Part shown: one piece after another, positions 49,803-59,041 of the stretch
How positions within the stretch are numbered: the first letter of the stretch is position 1
Layout of the letters: each line of letters begins with the position of its first letter
NCBI RefSeq assembly: GCF_918698115.1
Contig: NZ_CAKKLV010000011.1
Location: 62,001-126,000, forward strand
Length of the DNA stretch: 64,000 nt
Direction: 5' to 3'
DNA from: Peribacillus sp. Bi96
GTDB taxonomy: Bacteria; Bacillota; Bacilli; Bacillales; DSM-1321
Position numbers and translations under genes: made by a program
Notes under the pieces: generated by a model
Database searches by the model: none
The model's input: only the letters and a program-made list of their open reading frames with translations
Told to the model about the DNA's origin: nothing

Positions 49803-49901
49803 TCCCTTTTCTTGTTACCTCATTGTGTTACTATATATGATATAATGTGTTATACTAATATATAAATAAATCATGCTATTGTACATGAGGGGGAACCGGA
49901 A

Positions 49902-50864
49902 ATGGAAAGAAGTTTATCGATGGAGCTTGTTCGCGTAACAGAGGCGGCGGCACTGAATTCTGCTCGTTGGATGGGAAGAGGAAAGAAAGACGAAGCAGAT
50001 GATGCAGCAACCTCTGCAATGCGGGATGTTTTCAATACAATTCCTATGCAAGGAACAGTTGTAATCGGTGAAGGGGAAATGGATGAAGCGCCAATGCTTT
50101 ATATTGGCGAAAAACTTGGTACTGGTCTTGGGCCACTAGTGGATGTTGCGGTGGATCCATTAGAAGGAACGAATATCGTTGCATCAGGCGGCTGGAATGC
50201 TTTGGCTGTCTTGGCTATAGCCGATAAAGGGAATTTGCTTCATGCACCGGATATGTATATGGATAAAATAGCCGTTGGTCCTGAGGCTGTAGGTCAGATT
50301 GATATCAATGCTTCTGTATTGGACAACCTGAAAGCGGTAGCTAAGGCAAAAAATAAAGATATCCAAGACGTAGTTGCCACTGTATTGAACCGCGATCGTC
50401 ATTCGAAAATCATTCATGAACTTCGTGAAGCAGGGGCACGTATTAAGTTGATTAACGATGGAGATGTAGCGGGAGCCATCAATACGGCTTTCGATCTTAC
50501 TGGTGTTGACATCTTATTCGGTTCAGGCGGAGCTCCAGAGGGTGTCATTGCAGCTGTTGCTTTAAAATGCCTCGGTGGAGAAATCCAAGGTAAGCTTCTT
50601 CCTCAAAGTGATGAAGAAGTGGAACGCTGTGGAAAAATGGGCCTAGATTTAGGAAGAGTTCTAAGAATGGAAGACCTTGTTCGCGGAGATGACGCAATTT
50701 TTGCTGCAACAGGTGTGACGGATGGGGAACTTTTACGTGGCGTTCAATTTAAAGGGCATTACGGCGAAACACAATCCGTGGTCATGCGTGCCAAATCAGG
50801 AACAGTTCGCTTCATTGATGGGCGTCATAGTCTAAAAATTAAACCAAATGGTTTGATAGACTGA
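49902..50864 (+). CDS. glpX: Class II fructose-1,6-bisphosphatase GlpX
   Basis: Gluconeogenic phosphatase. 320 residues. The metal and substrate motifs are [36 protein letters not shown] (Glu ligands), [17 protein letters not shown] (Asp, Glu) and the later [13 protein letters not shown]. Corresponds to B. subtilis YwjI, before rho. ATG after GAGGGGG. Ends in a strong terminator, so rho is separate. Confidence 0.95.
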   Translation: MERSLSMELVRVTEAAALNSARWMGRGKKDEADDAATSAMRDVFNTIPMQGTVVIGEGEMDEAPMLYIGEKLGTGLGPLVDVAVDPLEGTNIVASGGWNALAVLAIADKGNLLHAPDMYMDKIAVGPEAVGQIDINASVLDNLKAVAKAKNKDIQDVVATVLNRDRHSKIIHELREAGARIKLINDGDVAGAINTAFDLTGVDILFGSGGAPEGVIAAVALKCLGGEIQGKLLPQSDEEVERCGKMGLDLGRVLRMEDLVRGDDAIFAATGVTDGELLRGVQFKGHYGETQSVVMRAKSGTVRFIDGRHSLKIKPNGLID

Positions 50865-50887
50865 GATCGTTTTTCAGAAAAAACACC

Positions 50888-50926
50888 GAGAGAAAGCGAG
50901 CGGTTCCATCGCTCGCTTTCTCTTTT
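50888..50926 (+). terminator. Terminator of glpX
   Basis: GAGAAAGCGAGCG pairs perfectly with CGCTCGCTTTCTC (13 bp), then TTTT. Confidence 0.92.
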
Positions 50927-51191
50927 AAAAAATTTAAGTTGAATAATTAAAATAAAAAAAGTAAAATAAAGCTTGGTCTACTATTAATTGATTGATATAT
51001 ATAAAATCTGCCCTTTCACTCCAAACTTCAAGAAGCCTTCAAATAATTTTCTTCTTTACATGTAAAAATGTATCATCCTTTCTAAGAAAACTCTGGTCGG
51101 GTACATGGATTGCGGTTTTTCTTCCATCTAACAAACCATTTCTTTTTCAGTATGGGTGAAAACGTTTAATTAATAAAAGTGTGGTGTCATA
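50927..51191 (+). other. rho leader region
   Basis: 265 bp of AT-rich sequence before rho, expected to hold its promoter and, by analogy with autoregulated rho genes, a Rho-sensitive leader. I see no decisive promoter, riboswitch or ORF. The rho Shine-Dalgarno is weak (GTGTGGTG), which would suit low expression. Confidence 0.4.
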
Positions 51192-52481
51192 ATGAATTTA
51201 ACTATTTCTAATTTAGAAAACATGAAACTAAAGGATCTCTATGAGCACGCGCGTGAATATAAAGTTTCCTATTACAGCAAACTTTCAAAAAAGGAACTTA
51301 TTTTCGCTATCCTAAAAGCACAAGCTGAGCAGGATGGTCTCCTATTCATGGAGGGCGTTTTAGAGATCATCCCTTCTGAGGGCTTCGGTTTCTTGCGTCC
51401 AATTAATTATTCTCCAAGCTCGGAGGATATTTATATTTCTGCTTCACAAATCCGGAGATTCGATTTGCGAAATGGAGATAAAGTGTCCGGTAAGGTAAGG
51501 CCTCCGAAAGAAAACGAGCGCTATTATGGGTTGTTGCATGTTGAAGCCGTCAATGGCGATAATCCAGAGTCAGCTAAAGAGCGAGTTCATTTCCCGGGCT
51601 TAACACCACTGTATCCAAACAGGCAAATTAAACTGGAAACTACACCGAAGAACATATCAACAAGAATTATGGATGTTCTGGCACCGGTTGGTTTTGGACA
51701 GCGGGGATTGATTGTCGCACCGCCAAAAGCTGGTAAAACGATGCTTATCAAAGAAATTGCCAATGCGATAACAACGAACCACCCTGAATCGGAATTGATT
51801 GTGCTATTGATCGATGAACGTCCGGAAGAAGTGACGGACATTGAACGTTCCGTTGCTGGTGATGTGGTAAGTTCAACGTTCGATGAAGTGCCGGAAAACC
51901 ATATCAAGGTGGCAGAACTAGTGTTAGAACGTGCGATGCGCCTAGTGGAGCATAAACGGGATGTCATTATTTTAATGGACAGCATAACTCGTCTTGCCCG
52001 TGCATACAACCTTGTCATTCCGCCGAGCGGGCGTACACTATCCGGAGGGATTGACCCTGCTGCATTCCACCGTCCAAAACGCTTTTTCGGTGCTGCAAGA
52101 AATATCGAAGAAGGCGGTAGCTTGACGATTCTTGCTACAGCTTTGGTGGATACGGGATCAAGGATGGACGATGTCATTTATGAGGAATTTAAAGGTACTG
52201 GTAATATGGAACTTCATTTAGATCGTGCCCTTGCCGAAAGACGTATCTTCCCGGCGATCGACATTCGCCGCTCAGGCACTCGTAAAGAGGAATTGTTAAT
52301 TCCGAAAGATCGCCTGGATAAACTATGGGCCATTAGGAAAACGATGTCAGATTCACCTGATTTCTCAGAGAAATTCCTTCGCCGTCTAAAACAGACAAAA
52401 GGTAATGAAGAATTTTTCAGTAAGTTGGATGAAGAGATGTCAGAAATGAAAAAGGGGCCAGCGAGCGTAAAACGTTCTTAA
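51192..52481 (+). CDS. rho: Transcription termination factor Rho
   Basis: Hexameric RNA-dependent ATPase ending untranslated transcripts. 429 residues, like B. subtilis Rho. Order: N-terminal helical SAP-like part ([20 protein letters not shown]), cold-shock RNA-binding domain (about 55-125, [16 protein letters not shown]), ATPase with P-loop [11 protein letters not shown] and Walker [18 protein letters not shown]-loop [20 protein letters not shown]. No insertion in the N-terminal region as found in Actinobacteria. Confidence 0.97.
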   Translation: MNLTISNLENMKLKDLYEHAREYKVSYYSKLSKKELIFAILKAQAEQDGLLFMEGVLEIIPSEGFGFLRPINYSPSSEDIYISASQIRRFDLRNGDKVSGKVRPPKENERYYGLLHVEAVNGDNPESAKERVHFPGLTPLYPNRQIKLETTPKNISTRIMDVLAPVGFGQRGLIVAPPKAGKTMLIKEIANAITTNHPESELIVLLIDERPEEVTDIERSVAGDVVSSTFDEVPENHIKVAELVLERAMRLVEHKRDVIILMDSITRLARAYNLVIPPSGRTLSGGIDPAAFHRPKRFFGAARNIEEGGSLTILATALVDTGSRMDDVIYEEFKGTGNMELHLDRALAERRIFPAIDIRRSGTRKEELLIPKDRLDKLWAIRKTMSDSPDFSEKFLRRLKQTKGNEEFFSKLDEEMSEMKKGPASVKRS

Positions 52482-52630
52482 ACCCTGTTAGAAACAAACA
52501 GTTGCACAACTAGTCTTAAGTTGTTATAATGAGTTCATGTGTTTTTACAATAAATGTGAGGGTGTTTTTCCCTCAACTTGAAGTATATAACTCTGTTTCG
52601 AATGATTCAGGGCATAAGGAGATGAAAAGA

Positions 52631-52831
52631 ATGAAAACTGGAATTCATCCAAATTATAAGCTTTCAAAAGTAATTTGCTCTTGCGGAAACACTTTTGAAA
52701 CTGGTTCAGTTAAAGAAGAGATCAAAGTTGAGACTTGTTCAGAGTGCCATCCATTCTATACTGGTCGTCAAAAATTCGCTGAAGCTGGCGGACGTGTTGA
52801 TCGTTTCAACAAAAAATACGGTATTAAATAA
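52631..52831 (+). CDS. rpmE: Ribosomal protein L31, zinc-binding form
   Basis: A 66-residue protein of the large subunit. The four zinc cysteines are present (Cys16, Cys18, Cys36, Cys39 in CSCG and CSECHPF), so this is the zinc type A that zinc-starved cells replace by YtiA. KKYGIK ends the protein. The start at ATG 52631 is nine bases after AAGGAG and reproduces the B. subtilis length; the longer open frame from 52529 and ATG 52622 are rejected. Followed by a terminator. Confidence 0.96.
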   Translation: MKTGIHPNYKLSKVICSCGNTFETGSVKEEIKVETCSECHPFYTGRQKFAEAGGRVDRFNKKYGIK

Positions 52832-52843
52832 GCCGGACTTTTT

Positions 52844-52879
52844 AAAAAACAGGCAAGTATTTTTCTTGCCTGTTTTTTC
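52844..52879 (+). terminator. Terminator of rpmE
   Basis: AAACAGGCAAG pairs perfectly with CTTGCCTGTTT, with further A-T pairs and a T-run. Confidence 0.92.
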
Positions 52880-52969
52880 TTTTTCATAAACAAGTAAGAA
52901 TTTATATAAAGCCGGGTCCACTTCAATTATGGCCAAGGGATCGACAGGTGGAAGGGAGTAGCTGTTTCC

Positions 52970-53575
52970 ATGTATGTAATGAAACAAACAGGCTGGATCG
53001 AGCTTATTTGCGGAAGCATGTTTTCAGGTAAATCTGAGGAATTGATTAAACGAGTCAGCCGTGCTCAATTTGCTAAAGAGCAAATAGCTGTATTTAAACC
53101 AGCTATAGATAATCGCTATGCGGAAGAGGCTGTCGTATCACACAATGGCTCTTCTGTGATGGCAAAACCGATTGCCCATTCAACGGATATTTTTAAGTGT
53201 TTGGACAAGCCCCTGGATATCATTGCAATAGATGAAGTTCAATTTTTTGATCATGAAATTATCGGGGTTGCCCAGCATCTTGCGGACAGCGGTTATCGAG
53301 TGATTATGGCTGGACTCGATCAAGATTTCAGAGGTGAACCATTCGGTCCTATGCCTGTTCTATTATCGCTAGCAGAATCAGTGACTAAGCTACAGGCTGT
53401 GTGTGAAGTGTGCGGATCACCTGCGAGCAGGACACAGCGTTTGATTGATGGGGCGCCGGCCTCCTATGATGAGCCGATCATTCTTGTGGGTGCATCGGAA
53501 TCATACGAGCCACGTTGCCGCCATCATCACGAAGTTCCAGGTAAGCAGGCGGCTGGGATTAAAGAACATATTTGA
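52970..53575 (+). CDS. tdk: Thymidine kinase
   Basis: Phosphorylates thymidine for salvage. 201 residues, type II (TK1-like) enzyme. P-loop GSMFSGKS at 15-22, Walker B-like [11 protein letters not shown] with the catalytic Glu, lasso and zinc-binding cysteines CEVCG and C-R-HHH near the end ([14 protein letters not shown]). ATG 52970 lies about 12 bases after GGAAGGG, a slightly long spacing. Ends in a terminator. Confidence 0.95.
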   Translation: MYVMKQTGWIELICGSMFSGKSEELIKRVSRAQFAKEQIAVFKPAIDNRYAEEAVVSHNGSSVMAKPIAHSTDIFKCLDKPLDIIAIDEVQFFDHEIIGVAQHLADSGYRVIMAGLDQDFRGEPFGPMPVLLSLAESVTKLQAVCEVCGSPASRTQRLIDGAPASYDEPIILVGASESYEPRCRHHHEVPGKQAAGIKEHI

Positions 53576-53581
53576 ATGATG

Positions 53582-53617
53582 ATGCCCTATGATCCAAGAG
53601 ATCATAGGGCATTTTTG
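53582..53617 (+). terminator. Terminator of tdk
   Basis: ATGCCCTATGAT pairs perfectly with ATCATAGGGCAT, then TTTTT. Confidence 0.92.
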
Positions 53618-53847
53618 AATTTTAGGGAAGTGGATGAAAAGAATGGTGTACTCTACATCGTTATTCTTCTGATGCGAAGATAAAAAGTTAGTGTATAAGA
53701 ACTATGTGAAAAACTTGGTAATAAGTATGGCGGATAGTGTGGTGGGACCAATACATGGTAAGGAAATAAAAGATTAAATATTGCCCCATGTTGGGAAGGC
53801 TAACTTAGGAAATGTTCTTCTTAAAAATTCAAAATGGAGGGAAAAAT

Positions 53848-54303
53848 ATGAAATCCATACTGCTTTTTATGACGGCTTTTCTTCTTGCTGCACTAACAGC
53901 ATGCGGTCAAAACGACAATGCAATAAATAATGATTCGGAATATGGGGATCAAACCCGGGATGGCCAAGATTTTGTGGGCAAAGGTTTAAAGCGAGTGTCC
54001 AATGATGATTGGGACAATGAAGCGGAACGGCCATCGGATCAAGTCCTCAACACTCCGCATCATACATCCAATAATTCTATATCCATGGGGCAGGAAATAG
54101 AGAAAATCCGAGAAATCATTAAGTCGGAAACGAATTATGAGGCAGGCACCGTTATGTTTAATGGCAATACCATACATGTTACGGTCCATGATAAAGGTGA
54201 AATCAAGACTGAGGAAGAAAGAAACAAGGAAAAGAAGCGATTGAAGGACCTGATAACCAGGGGCGTGCCCAGCTACAATATAGATATTGATTTAAAGAAA
54301 TGA
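53848..54303 (+). CDS. Lipoprotein of unknown function
   Basis: A 151-residue exported lipoprotein. MKSILLFMTAFLLAALTAC is a lipoprotein signal with lipobox LTAC; the mature part starts Cys-Gly-Gln and a polar Asn/Asp-rich linker. From about residue 80 there is a helix (MGQEIEKIREIIKSETNYEAG), a beta strand and a charged helix (KTEEERNKEKKRLKDLITRG), ending YNIDIDLKK. This recalls YhcN/YlaJ-type spore lipoproteins in outline only, and I do not recognise a family. ATG 53848 follows ATGGAGGGA; the longer frame from 53812 would spoil the signal peptide. No equivalent is known to me between tdk and prfA in B. subtilis. Confidence 0.82.
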   Translation: MKSILLFMTAFLLAALTACGQNDNAINNDSEYGDQTRDGQDFVGKGLKRVSNDDWDNEAERPSDQVLNTPHHTSNNSISMGQEIEKIREIIKSETNYEAGTVMFNGNTIHVTVHDKGEIKTEEERNKEKKRLKDLITRGVPSYNIDIDLKK

Positions 54304-54322
54304 CCATAACCTTGAATCCTCT

Positions 54323-54352
54323 TTGACGTTGATTATTCACCTATACTATAAT
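54323..54352 (+). promoter_or_regulatory. SigA promoter of prfA-prmC
   Basis: TTGACG (54323-54328), 18-bp spacer, TATAAT (54347-54352), 114 bp before the prfA start. Confidence 0.8.
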
Positions 54353-54465
54353 TAACCTAGAAGTGAACTGAGCTGGGGCACTGAACTACTTATTTATAGT
54401 AAAAAAAGATGGATTACTTCCAATTCATTATGTAGATGAATTGGAAAATTTATGAGGTGAATAAT

Positions 54466-55536
54466 TTGTTTGATCGATTGCAAGCAGTAGAAGATAGATA
54501 TGAAAGATTGAATGAACTATTGAGTGACCCGGAAATCATTAATGATTCGAAGAAGCTAAGGGAATATTCGAAGGAGCAATCCAGCATTCAAGAAACCGCA
54601 TCGACTTATAAAGAATATAAAGCGGTTCGTGAGCAACTCCAGGAAGCTAAGGCGATGCTCGAGGATAAACTTGATGCGGATATGCGTGAAATGGTTAAAG
54701 ATGAGATCAACGAACTTGAAGAGACGATACAAGGTCTTGAAGATAAGCTGAAAATATTGCTCATTCCAAAAGACCCTAACGATGATAAAAACGTAATTAT
54801 GGAGATCCGCGGTGCTGCAGGCGGTGATGAGGCGGCCTTATTTGCTGGTAGCCTATATCGGATGTATAGCCGTTTTGCCGAGGTCCAGGGTTGGCGGACT
54901 GAAGTCATTGAGGCCAGCCCTACGGGTCTTGGAGGCTACAAGGAAATCATATTCATGATTAACGGCAATGGAGCCTATTCTAAATTGAAATTCGAAAATG
55001 GAGCCCATCGAGTTCAGCGAGTTCCTGAAACTGAATCAGGCGGACGGATTCATACATCTACAGCCACTGTTGCCGTTTTGCCTGAAGCAGAGGAAGTAGA
55101 AGTGGAAATCCATGATAAGGATGTGCGGGTCGATACCTTTGCATCAAGTGGTCCGGGAGGGCAAAGTGTCAATACGACAATGTCAGCCGTGCGATTGACG
55201 CATATTCCGACTAATACCGTTGTATCTTGTCAGGATGAAAAGTCACAAATCAAGAACAAAGAAAAAGCAATGAAAGTATTGCGTGCCAGGGTGTATGATA
55301 AAATCCATCGCGAAGTGCAGGCGGAGTATGATCAAAACAGGAAGCTTGCTGTTGGAACGGGCGATCGATCTGAACGGATACGCACGTATAACTTTCCGCA
55401 AAACCGCGTTACCGACCACCGTATTGGTTTAACGATTCAAAAGCTGGATCAAATCATGGAAGGTAAACTGGATGACATCGTGGATGCTTTAATCATGGAA
55501 GACCAATCTTCAAGGTTGGAAAATGCGGATGAATGA
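54466..55536 (+). CDS. prfA: Peptide chain release factor 1
   Basis: Recognises UAA and UAG and triggers peptide release. 356 residues, equal to B. subtilis RF1. The GGQ catalytic loop is [11 protein letters not shown], methylated on Gln by PrmC encoded next. TTG 54466, five bases after GAGGTGA, yields [15 protein letters not shown]; the open frame from 54436 adds ten residues not expected. The stop overlaps prmC by 14 bases. Confidence 0.96.
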   Translation: MFDRLQAVEDRYERLNELLSDPEIINDSKKLREYSKEQSSIQETASTYKEYKAVREQLQEAKAMLEDKLDADMREMVKDEINELEETIQGLEDKLKILLIPKDPNDDKNVIMEIRGAAGGDEAALFAGSLYRMYSRFAEVQGWRTEVIEASPTGLGGYKEIIFMINGNGAYSKLKFENGAHRVQRVPETESGGRIHTSTATVAVLPEAEEVEVEIHDKDVRVDTFASSGPGGQSVNTTMSAVRLTHIPTNTVVSCQDEKSQIKNKEKAMKVLRARVYDKIHREVQAEYDQNRKLAVGTGDRSERIRTYNFPQNRVTDHRIGLTIQKLDQIMEGKLDDIVDALIMEDQSSRLENADE

Positions 55537-56398
55537 TTCTGCATTGAAAGTATTTGAGGCCCTTAAATGGGCTTCTTCTTTTTTAAAGGAAAACGATCGG
55601 GATTCCAATGCGGGGGAAATACTGTTACAGCATTTTTTAAAACAAACTCGTTCCCAGCTCCTAGCGAACATGCATGAAGAGCTCGGTGAAGCGGTTTTTG
55701 GACAATTTAAGGCAGCTGTTGAGTTGCATGCTCATGGAACACCCGTCCAATATATAATAGGAAGTGAAGAGTTTTATGGGCGGACCTTCTTTGTGAATGA
55801 AGAAGTGCTGATACCGAGACCTGAAACAGAAGAATTGATTTATTATACACTGCGTAAGCTCCCGGCAATTTTTAAGGAGGGACAGGCGCTTAGTTTAGCG
55901 GATATTGGGACAGGCAGCGGCGCTATCGCCATTACGATGAAGCTTGAGGAAACAAACTTGTTGGTGACGGCCACGGATATAGCAGAGCCTTCAATTGAAG
56001 TGGCGAGGAAAAATGCTGAATCACTTGGTGCCGCCGTGCGATTTATGCAAGGTGATATGCTTTTGCCATTCATTAAGTTAAACCAGAAGGTGGACATCCT
56101 TTTATCGAATCCGCCATATATACCAAATGATGATCAAAAATCCATGTCTGTAGTCGTAACGGGCCATGAGCCACATCGCGCCTTATTCGCCGGTGTCGAT
56201 GGTCTGGACTTTTACCGCCGCTTTATGGAACAATTACCGCTAATCATGAAGGTGCCAGGATTGATCGGTTTTGAAGTGGGTACTGGTCAGGGGCAGGCGG
56301 TTGCCGACTTACTGAGACGGACATTTCCTGGGGCGGAAGTATCCATTGAAAATGACATTAACGAAAAAGATCGAATGGTCTTTGCTGTATTAAAATGA
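55523..56398 (+). CDS. prmC: Release factor glutamine methyltransferase PrmC
   Basis: SAM-dependent enzyme that N5-methylates the GGQ glutamine of release factors. 291 residues: N-terminal helical domain (1-90), [19 protein letters not shown]-binding [11 protein letters not shown] and the substrate glutamine pocket SNPPYIP. It overlaps prfA; ATG 55523 or ATG 55529 are both possible, the first being nine bases from AAGG. Translation is probably coupled to prfA. Corresponds to B. subtilis YwkE. Confidence 0.94.
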   Translation: MRMNDSALKVFEALKWASSFLKENDRDSNAGEILLQHFLKQTRSQLLANMHEELGEAVFGQFKAAVELHAHGTPVQYIIGSEEFYGRTFFVNEEVLIPRPETEELIYYTLRKLPAIFKEGQALSLADIGTGSGAIAITMKLEETNLLVTATDIAEPSIEVARKNAESLGAAVRFMQGDMLLPFIKLNQKVDILLSNPPYIPNDDQKSMSVVVTGHEPHRALFAGVDGLDFYRRFMEQLPLIMKVPGLIGFEVGTGQGQAVADLLRRTFPGAEVSIENDINEKDRMVFAVLK

Positions 56399-56424
56399 GG
56401 GTTCATCTACATTTTAAAAACAAG

Positions 56425-56545
56425 TTGCTTGGAACGGGTGAGTGAGGCTCCTGCGGGAATACGCGTCCAAGGGAGACGCCAAGGCGCAAAGGCGCCGAGA
56501 GGGCGGGACCGTCCGCGGAAAGCGAGTGCCCTACGTTTCAAGCAA
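56425..56545. repeat. GC-rich dispersed intergenic repeat with terminal inverted repeats
   Basis: A 121-bp block, markedly GC-rich against its AT-rich surroundings, bounded by TTGCTTGGAACG (56425-56436) and CGTTTCAAGCAA (56534-56545), which pair at 11 of 12 positions. Inside are CTCCTGCGGGAATA, GGCGCAAAGGCGCC and GACCGTCCGCGGAAAGCGAG. I recall near-identical blocks scattered between genes in several Bacillaceae genomes, so this is probably one copy of a small non-coding repeat. The short ORF across it has no ribosome binding site. Only one copy is in this window. Confidence 0.75.
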
Positions 56546-56555
56546 TGTTCTGAAC

Positions 56556-56582
56556 CCGTCTCTACTATGAGACGGTTTTTTT
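56556..56582 (+). terminator. Terminator after the dispersed repeat (end of prfA-prmC unit)
   Basis: CCGTCTC and GAGACGG enclose TACTAT and are followed by seven T residues. Confidence 0.8.
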
Positions 56583-56651
56583 ATGTACACCAACCTCATA
56601 ATCCAATTAGGAATCTATATTTCCAGCTATCAACTTTTTTTGTTTTTACTA

Positions 56652-56681
56652 GTTTAAGATAGCTGCAAAATGGTGAGACTA
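56652..56681 (+). promoter_or_regulatory. SigF promoter of spoIIR
   Basis: GTTTA (56652-56656), 15-bp spacer, GGTGAGACTA (56672-56681). The -10 fits the SigF pattern GGHRANAHTH at every position and the spacing is standard. B. subtilis spoIIR is a SigF gene. Confidence 0.8.
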
Positions 56682-56704
56682 ATTCATGTGAGGGGGCGAA
56701 GGCG

Positions 56705-57640
56705 ATGAAAACAAAACATTTAGCCATTATTTATCTATTAATCTTAACAATAGGAACGATTGTGAGTATATATATGCCTAAGGCCGAAACGGCAAGCGCT
56801 GAAGAAACGATGGTGATCCCGGATGAAGCAATCCGTCTGCGGATACTTGCTAATAGTGATACAGAAGAGGATCAAACGGTTAAGCGGCTGATCAGGGATA
56901 AAGTAAATCAAGATATAACGAAGTGGGTTGCGGAGCTTACATCTTTGGAAGATGCAAGAGATGTGATTACCTCCCATTTACCTGATATTCAAGCGACGGC
57001 GGAAGCAGTCGTAAAGGAAAATGGTTTGGAACAGTCAGTAAAAGTAGATTTTGGACAAGCGAAATTTCCAACGAAACTTTACGGGCAATATTTATATCCT
57101 GCAGGGGAGTATGAAGCTGTGATTATCACCCTTGGTGAAGGGGAAGGGGCCAATTGGTGGTGTGTGTTATTCCCCCCATTATGTTTCTTGGATTTTTCAA
57201 ATGGGACGGCTGTAAGTCAAAGCCCGATTGTTGAAGATGAAGATGAAGGATCCGTAACTACGAATGGAAAGGCGTATGCTGCAACGAATGAAGAGAAAGA
57301 AACTGTTCCGGAGGAAGAAGTTAAAGATGAAGTCATAGATGATAATGTAAAGGAATCAGAGGAAAAAGTTATAAAGGAAAGTGTAAAAGAGGAAGCACCT
57401 GAGGAATCTCAAGAAGAAACGGTAAAAGATGAGGTTATAGAGCCGAAGGTAAAAGAGGAAGTGACAGAAGTAGAAGGGAAGGAAGAAGTAACACAGGAAA
57501 TCATTGATGGGAATGTTGAAGAAAACAAAGATAAACTTGCGGATTCAAGTAAGCAAGGTCAACAATTATATGAAGGGGATAAGGAGCCTGAGGTAGAAGT
57601 GAAGTCCTTGTTTGCGGAAATTTTCAATGAAATTTTTTAA
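56705..57640 (+). CDS. spoIIR: Stage II sporulation protein R with long acidic tail
   Basis: The forespore signal that crosses the inner membrane and activates the protease SpoIIGA, which processes pro-SigE in the mother cell. A signal sequence covers about residues 5-25. The conserved domain contains IRLRILANSDTEEDQTVKR, KLYGQYLYPAGEYEAV and GEGANWWCVLFPPLCFLDF. The protein has 311 residues against 224 in B. subtilis; the extra length is a Glu/Lys/Val-rich tail from about 185 (repeated KEEV/KDEV blocks), ending in hydrophobic SLFAEIFNEIF, which recalls the end of the B. subtilis protein. ATG after GAGGGGG; SigF promoter upstream. Confidence 0.93.
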   Translation: MKTKHLAIIYLLILTIGTIVSIYMPKAETASAEETMVIPDEAIRLRILANSDTEEDQTVKRLIRDKVNQDITKWVAELTSLEDARDVITSHLPDIQATAEAVVKENGLEQSVKVDFGQAKFPTKLYGQYLYPAGEYEAVIITLGEGEGANWWCVLFPPLCFLDFSNGTAVSQSPIVEDEDEGSVTTNGKAYAATNEEKETVPEEEVKDEVIDDNVKESEEKVIKESVKEEAPEESQEETVKDEVIEPKVKEEVTEVEGKEEVTQEIIDGNVEENKDKLADSSKQGQQLYEGDKEPEVEVKSLFAEIFNEIF

Positions 57641-57642
57641 AG

Positions 57643-57666
57643 TGAGGGCAGCTGCCCTCATTTTTT
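57643..57666 (+). terminator. Terminator of spoIIR
   Basis: A perfect palindrome TGAGGGCAGCTGCCCTCA followed by six T residues, three bases after the stop. Confidence 0.88.
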
Positions 57667-57681
57667 GCGATTAAATAAAAC

Positions 57682-57787
57682 ATATCCACAGGGTTATTAA
57701 CAAAATATCAAAAAAGTCTGTCATTAATCTTTAATATCCACAAACTTATCCACCGTTTCGATATGTTTATCCACAATTTGTGGATAA
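57682..57787. promoter_or_regulatory. Cluster of five DnaA boxes upstream of ywlC
   Basis: Two perfect TTATCCACA boxes face each other (57767-57775 on plus, 57779-57787 on minus, three bases between). One-mismatch boxes lie at 57682-57690 and 57734-57742 (ATATCCACA) and 57746-57754 (TTATCCACC); another near-box (TTATCCCCA) is at 57973-57981. I recall that B. subtilis has DnaA-box clusters outside oriC, one of them upstream of ywlC, that titrate DnaA. This is not an origin: no dnaA or dnaN nearby and no clear AT-rich unwinding element. Confidence 0.9.
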
Positions 57788-57790
57788 CAC

Positions 57791-57819
57791 TTGAATTATG
57801 TGTATACTTCTTTTATACT
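57791..57819 (+). promoter_or_regulatory. SigA promoter of ywlC next to DnaA boxes
   Basis: TTGAAT (57791-57796), 17-bp spacer, TATACT (57814-57819). The -35 begins three bases after the last DnaA box, so bound DnaA could affect transcription. Confidence 0.75.
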
Positions 57820-57922
57820 TTCAAGGTACTTTTAAGTAAAATTAGTACGTTAAGTTGAAAATATCGTTCATATAAAAGCGATTATATAAAATAAGAAATG
57901 TTAAAAGGCGATGGTGTTTAAG

Positions 57923-58972
57923 ATGAAAACGAAAGTTTGGTCAGTGGATAAAAATGTGGATAATTTACAAAGTTATCCCCAGATTACACAATCAGCGGAA
58001 TTATTAAAGGCTAATCAAGTGGTTGCTTTCCCTACAGAGACCGTTTATGGATTAGGTGCGAATGCCAAAAGTGACGAGGCGGTCAAAAAAGTGTATGAAG
58101 CAAAGGGGCGTCCGAGTGATAATCCTTTAATCGTTCATATAGCCTCTGAAGACCAGCTGTTAGATATTGTTGAAGACATTCCGGAGCAGGCACGGAGGCT
58201 CATGGCAGAATTTTGGCCGGGTCCCTTGACTTTGATCATGAAACGAAAACCGGGCCAGCTATCAAACCTTGTGACTGCAGGATTGGACACGGTGGCAGTC
58301 AGGATGCCAGATCATCAGGTCGCACTCGGTCTTATTCGTGCGAGTAATTTGCCCATTGCTGCCCCGAGTGCAAATACTTCAGGGAAACCGAGTCCCACTT
58401 CAGCTAAACATGTCGAAGATGATCTGATGGGACGAATTGCAGGTATAGTCGATGGCGGGACTACAGGTGTAGGTGTAGAATCCACAGTCCTGGATTGCAC
58501 ACTGGAAGTTCCTGTTATTTTACGGCCTGGCGGGGTTACTCTAGAACAACTGGAAGCAGTCATAGGGGAAGTTGGGCAAGATATTGCTTTGAAGAATCAG
58601 GAGACGGCCCCAAAAGCTCCGGGCATGAAATATACCCACTATGCTCCGAAAGCCCCTCTTTACTTAGTCAAGGGTAAACAAGCATTCCTACAAAAGCTTG
58701 TGGATGAAAAAAGAAGTGACGGGTTAAAGGTCGGAGTCATAACAGCTCGCGAACATCAACAGGAATATAAAGCGGATTATGTGGTTGTCCCTGGTTCATT
58801 AGCGGACATGCAAACAATTGCCACGGGGTTATATGATACTTTACGAAAATTTGATGAGTTGGATGTCGATATCATTTTCAGTGAAATGTTTCCTGATTCA
58901 GGAATAGGGGCTGCGATCATGAATCGACTTGAGAAGGCTGCAGGTCATCAAATCATCGAGGAATATGTGTAA
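57923..58972 (+). CDS. ywlC: L-threonylcarbamoyladenylate synthase (TsaC/Sua5 type, YwlC)
   Basis: Makes threonylcarbamoyl-AMP from threonine, bicarbonate and ATP, the first step of tRNA t6A37 modification. 349 residues with the YrdC domain (VVAFPTETVYGLGANA, KGRPSDNPLIVHI, LPIAAPSANTSGKPSPT, GVESTVLD) and the extra C-terminal Sua5 domain (from about 235, after a PGMKYTHYAPKAPL linker that closes the active site). ATG 57923 gives MKTKVW as in B. subtilis; ATG 57911 is also possible and nearer to AAAGGCG. Preceded by the DnaA-box cluster. Confidence 0.94.
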   Translation: MKTKVWSVDKNVDNLQSYPQITQSAELLKANQVVAFPTETVYGLGANAKSDEAVKKVYEAKGRPSDNPLIVHIASEDQLLDIVEDIPEQARRLMAEFWPGPLTLIMKRKPGQLSNLVTAGLDTVAVRMPDHQVALGLIRASNLPIAAPSANTSGKPSPTSAKHVEDDLMGRIAGIVDGGTTGVGVESTVLDCTLEVPVILRPGGVTLEQLEAVIGEVGQDIALKNQETAPKAPGMKYTHYAPKAPLYLVKGKQAFLQKLVDEKRSDGLKVGVITAREHQQEYKADYVVVPGSLADMQTIATGLYDTLRKFDELDVDIIFSEMFPDSGIGAAIMNRLEKAAGHQIIEEYV

Positions 58973-59001
58973 TAAGGACTGATTTATTCTTCTAATTCTT
59001 T

Positions 59002-59041
59002 TCGGACATGCATAACATGTAGTAGGCACGTCCGAGGGAGG
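59002..59041 (+). promoter_or_regulatory. Hairpin overlapping the mntP ribosome binding site
   Basis: TCGGACATGC (59002-59011) pairs with GCACGTCCGA (59026-59035) except for one A-C mismatch, around a 14-base loop. ACATG and CATGT inside (59006-59020) offer an alternative pairing. The right arm runs into GAGGGAGG, the mntP Shine-Dalgarno (59034-59041), so the structure could limit translation. It is not a yybP-ykoY manganese riboswitch, which is much larger. Confidence 0.55.

Noticed and set aside
56429..56662. 77-codon Arg-rich ORF
   Set aside because: It lies across the GC-rich dispersed repeat, lacks a ribosome binding site and gives an Arg/Pro-rich product typical of chance reading.
57682..57787. 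Replication origin
   Set aside because: DnaA boxes are clustered, but no dnaA, dnaN or clear unwinding element is nearby, and similar non-origin clusters are known in B. subtilis.
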